DNA of 11,964 bases, from NCBI GenBank assembly GCA_963205465.1, contig CAUJKG010000318.1, positions 1-11,964 on the forward strand, given 5' to 3'. The DNA is from Pseudomonadota bacterium (GTDB taxonomy: Bacteria > Pseudomonadota > Alphaproteobacteria > Rhizobiales > Xanthobacteraceae). The position numbers were made by a program, and so were the translations under genes. Positions 8,100-11,964 of this stretch are shown here, in pieces (position 1 is the stretch's first letter; each line of letters opens with the position of its first letter). The notes under the pieces are model-generated. The model saw nothing but the letters and a program-made list of their open reading frames with translations, did not search any database and had not been told where the DNA came from.

Positions 8100-11048
8100 A
8101 TGAACGTAATGATGCCGAGCCTTGAGCGTAAATTGCGCCGGGAAATCTCGGGCGACGTTCTGTTCGATGCCTTTAGCCGCGGCCGCTACGCAACTGACGC
8201 ATCCCATTATCAGCTGACGCCAGTCGGCGTTGTTGTGCCGCGCACGATAGAAGAGGCGAAGCTGGCGATTGGCTTGGCCAATCAAGAGGGGGCGACGGTA
8301 ACGGCGCGGGGCGGGGGCACCTCGCAGTGCGGGCAGACCATCAACCACTCGCTGGTCATCGATTGCTCGAAGCACCTGAACCGGCTGCTGGACCTGGATG
8401 TCGAAGGCAGGCGCTGCGTGGTCGAGCCTGGCATCGTGCTCGACGACCTGAACCGCCAGCTTCGCAAGCACGGCTTATGGTATCCGGTTGACGTCTCGAC
8501 CGCTTCCCGGGCGACCATCGGCGGCATGGCCGGCAATAACTCCTGCGGCGGCCGCTCGCTCCGCTACGGGACCATGCGAGACAACGTGATCTCGATGGAC
8601 GCTGTTTTCGCGGATGGAAACTCCGCCCACTTCGGCAGGGCCAATCGTGATCTTTCCGATATTCCTGAATCTTCGCCCTTGCGGCCGCTCGCGGGAGAGC
8701 TGCTTGCGATCGGCGCGCGTGAAGCGGCGGAGGTCGAAGCGCGCTTCCCCAAAGTGCAGCGCCGCGTCGGCGGCTACAATCTCGATGCGCTCGTGCCGGG
8801 CCGGAACGATCTCAACCTTGCGCATATCCTGATCGGATCGGAGGGCACGCTCGCCTTCACAACGCAGATCGAACTCAAGCTCTGGCCGGTGCTCGGCAAG
8901 CGCATCGTCGCCGCCTGTCACTTTGGCAGCTTCTACGAAGCGATGAACGCCGCACAACATCTGGTCAAGACCGGGCCGATCGCGGTCGAACTGGTCGATC
9001 GTAGCTTGATCGAACTCGCGCGCGAAATCGCGATGTTCAGGCCGACGCTGGAGAAGTTCGTTCGCGGCACGCCGGATGCAATTCTGCTGGTCGAGTTCGA
9101 TTCCGGCGAGGAGGAGAACAAGAAGCGCCTCGCGCATCTGCATGACGTCATGAGCGATCTCGGGATCGGTTGGAACCGGCAAGGCGCGCAGTGGGGAGGC
9201 GTCGTCGATGTGACCGATCCTGCCTTGCAGGCTGCCATCGCCGAGCTTCGTGCCTCCGGCCTCAACGTCATGATGTCGATGAAGGAGCAGGGCAAGCCGA
9301 TCTCGTTTGTCGAGGATTGCGCGGTGCCGCTCGAGCATCTCGCCGACTACACCGCGCGGCTCACCGACATCTTTCATAAACACGGCACCCGCGGCACCTG
9401 GTATGCGCATGCCTCCGTCGGATGTCTCCATGTGCGGCCGGTCCTCAATCTCCGGCAGGAGAAAGACGTAAAAGCTATGCGCGCCATCGCGGAGGAAGCC
9501 TTCGCCATGGTGCGCGAATACAAAGGTTCGCATTCCGGCGAGCATGGCGACGGCATGACGCGCTCCGAGTTTCACGAGCCGATGTTCGGCAAGCAGTTGG
9601 TGCGCGCCTTCGAGGAAGTGAAGGAGCGCTTCGATCCCGAAGGGCTGTTCAATCCCGGTAAGATCACTCACGCGCCAAAGTTCGACGACCGCGCTAACTT
9701 CCGTTACGCGCCGGGCTATGGGCTCTCTGATCGCGAGCCTGCGCTCGACTGGTCCGACTATGTCGGCGGTGCCAAGGGTTTTCAGGGCGCTGTCGAGATG
9801 TGCAACAACAATGGCGCCTGCCGCAACAGCGCCGGCAACGTCATGTGTCCGAGCTATCGCGTGACGCGCAATGAACGTGACGTCACGCGCGGGCGTGCGA
9901 ACACGTTGCGGCTCGCGCTATCCGGCCAGCTCGGGAAAGACGCCTTCACGTCCGAAGAGATGATGGAGACGATGAAGCTCTGCGTCTCCTGTAAGGGCTG
10001 TCGCCGCGAATGCCCGACCGGCGTGGACATGGCGCGCATGAAGATCGAGGTGCTGGCTGCGCGCGCGAGCGCCTATGGCTATTCGCTGCGCGAGCGGTTG
10101 GTCGGCTGGCTGCCGCGCTACGCGCCGTGGGCCGCGAAGTTCGGCTGGCTTCTGAATCTTCGCGATGTGGTTCCGGGTGCCGCCAGAATCTCCGAATGGC
10201 TTACGGGGTTCAGTGCGCGCCGGACCTTACCGAAGTGGCGCTACGACGTGTTCGAGGAAAAGCAGTCCTCTGCCGGCGCGGATGAAAAGGAGGTCGTGCT
10301 CTTTGCCGATACCTTCAACCGCTATTTTGAGCGCGAGAATCTGGATGCTGCCATAGGCGTGCTGGAGGCGGCAGGCTATCGCGTTCACGTTGCCGGTGAC
10401 GGAGGGAGAAGGCCGCTTTGCTGTGGCAGAACCTTCCTCTCTGTCGGTGCGGTCGCCCAGGCCAAGGAAGAGGCGCAGCGCAGCGTCGAAGCGCTCCTGC
10501 CGTTCGTCGCGCGTGGCGTATCGGTGGTGGGACTGGAACCGAGTTGCATCTTCGGCTTCCGCGATGAAATTCCGGCACTACTGAAATCCCCGGAAGCGGC
10601 TGCGCTTGCTGGCAAAGTCATGCTGTTCGAGGAATTCTTGAGCAGCGAGCGCAAGGCGGGGCGTATGAACCTTGAACTGAATCCGCTAGGCAGCAAAGCG
10701 CTGTTGCACGGTCACTGTCACCAGAAATCCTTCGGGGTCATGTCGCCGGTACAGGAAGCGTTGAAGCTGGTGCCGGGATTGGAAGTCGAGACCGTCGAGT
10801 CGAGTTGTTGCGGCATGGCGGGCAGCTTCGGCTATGGCGCGGAAACCATCGACGTGTCGCTTGCGATGGGCGAACTTAGTCTGTTCCCCGCCGTGCGCAA
10901 GGCGGAGAAAGACACCGTCATTGTCGCTGACGGCACCTCATGCCGGGAACAGATCGGTCACGGCAGTGGCCGGCGCGCTGTGCATGTCGCGCGCGTGCTG
11001 GCGCAAAGCCTTGCTAAAAAGAATGTCGACGAAACACGAAGCACATAG
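8100..11048 (+). CDS. FAD-linked oxidase fused to Fe-S (CCG) domains, D-2-hydroxyacid dehydrogenase (YdiJ-like)
   Basis: A 982-residue fusion of a GlcD/D-2-hydroxyglutarate dehydrogenase-like flavoprotein with a GlcF/GlpC-like iron-sulfur half. The flavin part shows RGGGTSQCGQ (70-79), GGMAGNNSCGG (141-151), a metal-site pair His437 and His444 in HASVGCLH, and GEHGDG with Glu481/His482. Two 4Fe-4S motifs follow: C568, C574, C583-P and C628-x2-C631-x2-C634-x3-C638-P. The C-terminal half has CCG-domain cysteines at 774/775, 816, 873 and 903/904. Members oxidise D-2-hydroxyglutarate, D-lactate or glycolate and pass electrons to the membrane quinone pool. The domain order and size match E. coli YdiJ. 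I chose ATG 8100 because family proteins start just before LERKLR; an in-frame GTG at 8037 would add 21 unconserved residues. Neither has a strong ribosome site. It heads a run with the GlcG-like and crotonase genes. Substrate unresolved. Confidence 0.9.
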   Translation: MNVMMPSLERKLRREISGDVLFDAFSRGRYATDASHYQLTPVGVVVPRTIEEAKLAIGLANQEGATVTARGGGTSQCGQTINHSLVIDCSKHLNRLLDLDVEGRRCVVEPGIVLDDLNRQLRKHGLWYPVDVSTASRATIGGMAGNNSCGGRSLRYGTMRDNVISMDAVFADGNSAHFGRANRDLSDIPESSPLRPLAGELLAIGAREAAEVEARFPKVQRRVGGYNLDALVPGRNDLNLAHILIGSEGTLAFTTQIELKLWPVLGKRIVAACHFGSFYEAMNAAQHLVKTGPIAVELVDRSLIELAREIAMFRPTLEKFVRGTPDAILLVEFDSGEEENKKRLAHLHDVMSDLGIGWNRQGAQWGGVVDVTDPALQAAIAELRASGLNVMMSMKEQGKPISFVEDCAVPLEHLADYTARLTDIFHKHGTRGTWYAHASVGCLHVRPVLNLRQEKDVKAMRAIAEEAFAMVREYKGSHSGEHGDGMTRSEFHEPMFGKQLVRAFEEVKERFDPEGLFNPGKITHAPKFDDRANFRYAPGYGLSDREPALDWSDYVGGAKGFQGAVEMCNNNGACRNSAGNVMCPSYRVTRNERDVTRGRANTLRLALSGQLGKDAFTSEEMMETMKLCVSCKGCRRECPTGVDMARMKIEVLAARASAYGYSLRERLVGWLPRYAPWAAKFGWLLNLRDVVPGAARISEWLTGFSARRTLPKWRYDVFEEKQSSAGADEKEVVLFADTFNRYFERENLDAAIGVLEAAGYRVHVAGDGGRRPLCCGRTFLSVGAVAQAKEEAQRSVEALLPFVARGVSVVGLEPSCIFGFRDEIPALLKSPEAAALAGKVMLFEEFLSSERKAGRMNLELNPLGSKALLHGHCHQKSFGVMSPVQEALKLVPGLEVETVESSCCGMAGSFGYGAETIDVSLAMGELSLFPAVRKAEKDTVIVADGTSCREQIGHGSGRRAVHVARVLAQSLAKKNVDETRST

Positions 11049-11067
11049 AAATTACGAGGAGCCTGAA

Positions 11068-11499
11068 ATGGCGGAACTGACACTTGTAAAGGCGCAGACC
11101 ATCGTCAGCGCGGGCCTGAAATACGCACGCGATGCCGGTTTCAAACCGATGGGCATCGTTGTGCTGGATGCGCGCGGCGCGATGGTCGCCTGTGCGATCG
11201 AAGATAATTCCAGCCTCCGCCGTTTCGATATCGCCCACGGCAAGGCGCATGGCTGTCTCGGTATGGGCATCGGCGGGCGCGCGGTGGAAAAGCGCATTCT
11301 GGAGCGCCCGCATTTCGGTGCGGCGCTTGCCCATGTTTTCGACGGCGACTTCATCCCGGTTCCGGGGGGCGTATTGATCAAAAATGCTAGCGGCGCGATC
11401 ATCGGCGCGGTCGGCGTTTCCGGCGATACCTCGGAGAACGATGAGGCGGCCGGCGTCGCGGGCATCAAGGCGGCGGGACTGGTTGCAGACGCGGGGTAG
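11068..11499 (+). CDS. GlcG/HbpS-family protein
   Basis: A 143-residue single-domain protein of the GlcG/HbpS (DUF336) family. It shows the usual VVLDARGAMVA strand near 31-41, the AHGKAHG helix, and the hallmark FIPVPGGVLI followed by GAIIGAVGVSG and a C-terminal DEAAGVAGI segment. No signal peptide is visible, so it is probably cytoplasmic. ATG 11068 has AGGAG about 7 bases upstream, 19 bases after the oxidase stop. GlcG lies beside the glycolate oxidase genes glcDEF in E. coli, so its placement directly after a fused GlcD/GlcF-like enzyme repeats that pairing. Some family members bind haem and others have no known activity. A helper role for the oxidase is inference. Confidence 0.88.
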   Translation: MAELTLVKAQTIVSAGLKYARDAGFKPMGIVVLDARGAMVACAIEDNSSLRRFDIAHGKAHGCLGMGIGGRAVEKRILERPHFGAALAHVFDGDFIPVPGGVLIKNASGAIIGAVGVSGDTSENDEAAGVAGIKAAGLVADAG

Positions 11500-11520
11500 G
11501 GCTACCGAAAGGAGAGCGCT

Positions 11521-11964
11521 ATGAGCGGCAGCGTTACGTATAAAAAAGACGGCTTGATCGCGACCGTCACCATCGAGAACGAAGGGCGCTTGAACGCATT
11601 GTCGCTGCCGATGTGGCGACAGTTACGCGCCGCCTTCGACGATCTCGCGCACGACCGCGAAGCCACGCGCTGCATCGTGCTCAGGGGTGCAGGTGAAGCC
11701 TTCGCATCCGGTGCCGACATCGCCGAGTTCGAGCACGAGCGCTACGACATCGATACCGCGCGCGCTTACGGCAAGGCAATCCATCCCGCGCTGCTCGCGA
11801 TCTCCGAATGTCCGCATCCGGTGATCTCGATGATCCACGGGCCTTGCGTCGGCGGCGGTCTTGAAATCGCCGGGCGTACCGATATCCGCATCTGTGACGA
11901 CACCGCGCGCTTCGGCATCCCGGTCAACCGGCTCGGGCTCGTGGTGGCCTATGCCGAACTGAAA
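11521..11964 (+). CDS. Enoyl-CoA hydratase/isomerase (crotonase) family protein, N-terminal part
   Basis: The first 148 codons of a crotonase-fold protein; the gene runs off the right edge. The oxyanion-hole signatures are present: FASGADIAEF (61-70) and HGPCVGGGLEIA (106-117). Glu115 aligns with the first catalytic glutamate of rat crotonase (Glu144). At the position of the second glutamate (Glu164, in GQPE) the sequence reads GIPV, so Val135 replaces it. The protein may therefore not be a standard 2-enoyl-CoA hydratase; an isomerase, hydrolase or other crotonase activity is possible. ATG 11521 follows GGAG by about 6 bases and begins 21 bases after the GlcG-like stop, so the gene is probably in the same transcript. 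Its link to the hydroxyacid oxidase is unknown. Confidence 0.88.
   Translation, partial: MSGSVTYKKDGLIATVTIENEGRLNALSLPMWRQLRAAFDDLAHDREATRCIVLRGAGEAFASGADIAEFEHERYDIDTARAYGKAIHPALLAISECPHPVISMIHGPCVGGGLEIAGRTDIRICDDTARFGIPVNRLGLVVAYAELK

Noticed and set aside
8475..9671. Minus-strand reading frame of 398 codons inside the FAD-linked oxidase
   Set aside because: It lies wholly within a gene with conserved FAD and metal motifs and shows no family features; an effect of high G+C.
11511..11525. AGCGCT dyad just before the crotonase start as a third regulator operator
   Set aside because: The flanks do not match the other two sites, and it overlaps the ribosome-binding region and start codon; a 6-base match is expected by chance in this DNA.

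Overview
The window is a G+C-rich, densely packed stretch of chromosomal-type catabolic DNA. Gene style (GNxR/IdnR-like LacI regulator of the GntR type, Tat-exported sugar-binding protein, serine-glyoxylate aminotransferase, YdiJ-like FAD/Fe-S dehydrogenase, GlcG/HbpS protein) suggests an alphaproteobacterium, probably Hyphomicrobiales (Bradyrhizobium/Rhodopseudomonas-like). This placement is an inference from protein style, not from a marker gene. There are no RNA genes, insertion sequences, CRISPR arrays, phage genes or stretches over 300 bases without a gene.

Region 1 (1-6753) looks like one sugar-acid uptake and oxidation locus. On the minus strand are the 5' end of an IlvD/Edd-family dehydratase most like D-xylonate dehydratase (1-161, runs off the left edge) and a LacI-family regulator of the GntR/IdnR branch (264-1295). 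Divergent from the regulator is a tight plus-strand operon: ABC ATPase (1424-2485), Tat-signal substrate-binding protein (2522-3844), two MalF/MalG-type permeases (3912-4865, 4858-5763) and a D-erythronate dehydrogenase-like SDR (5767-6753). Two nearly identical 16-bp LacI-type operators, one in front of the dehydratase (216-231) and one overlapping a TTGACA box in front of the ATPase gene (1325-1340), tie both arms to the regulator. The inferred logic is: the ABC system imports an aldonic acid or its parent sugar, the dehydratase and the SDR process it, and the regulator senses a pathway compound.

Region 2 (6760-11964) is a second group built around 2-oxo/2-hydroxy acids. A class V aminotransferase of the serine-glyoxylate type (6760-7956, minus, GTG start) is convergent with the SDR gene, with only 6 bases between the two stop codons. 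It is divergent from a large fused FAD-linked oxidase/Fe-S protein (8100-11048) of the D-2-hydroxyglutarate/D-lactate/glycolate dehydrogenase class. This is followed by a GlcG/HbpS-family protein (11068-11499) and the 5' part of a crotonase-family gene (11521-11964, runs off the right edge). The 143-base divergent spacer holds a plausible promoter for the aminotransferase and a 7-base direct repeat at its expected transcription start.

Most of the window is recognisable metabolism. The points most worth following are the shared operator that defines a small regulon, the denD-like gene in an operon that lacks the usual tetronate kinase, a strong stem-loop between the binding-protein and permease genes, and a crotonase lacking the second catalytic glutamate.
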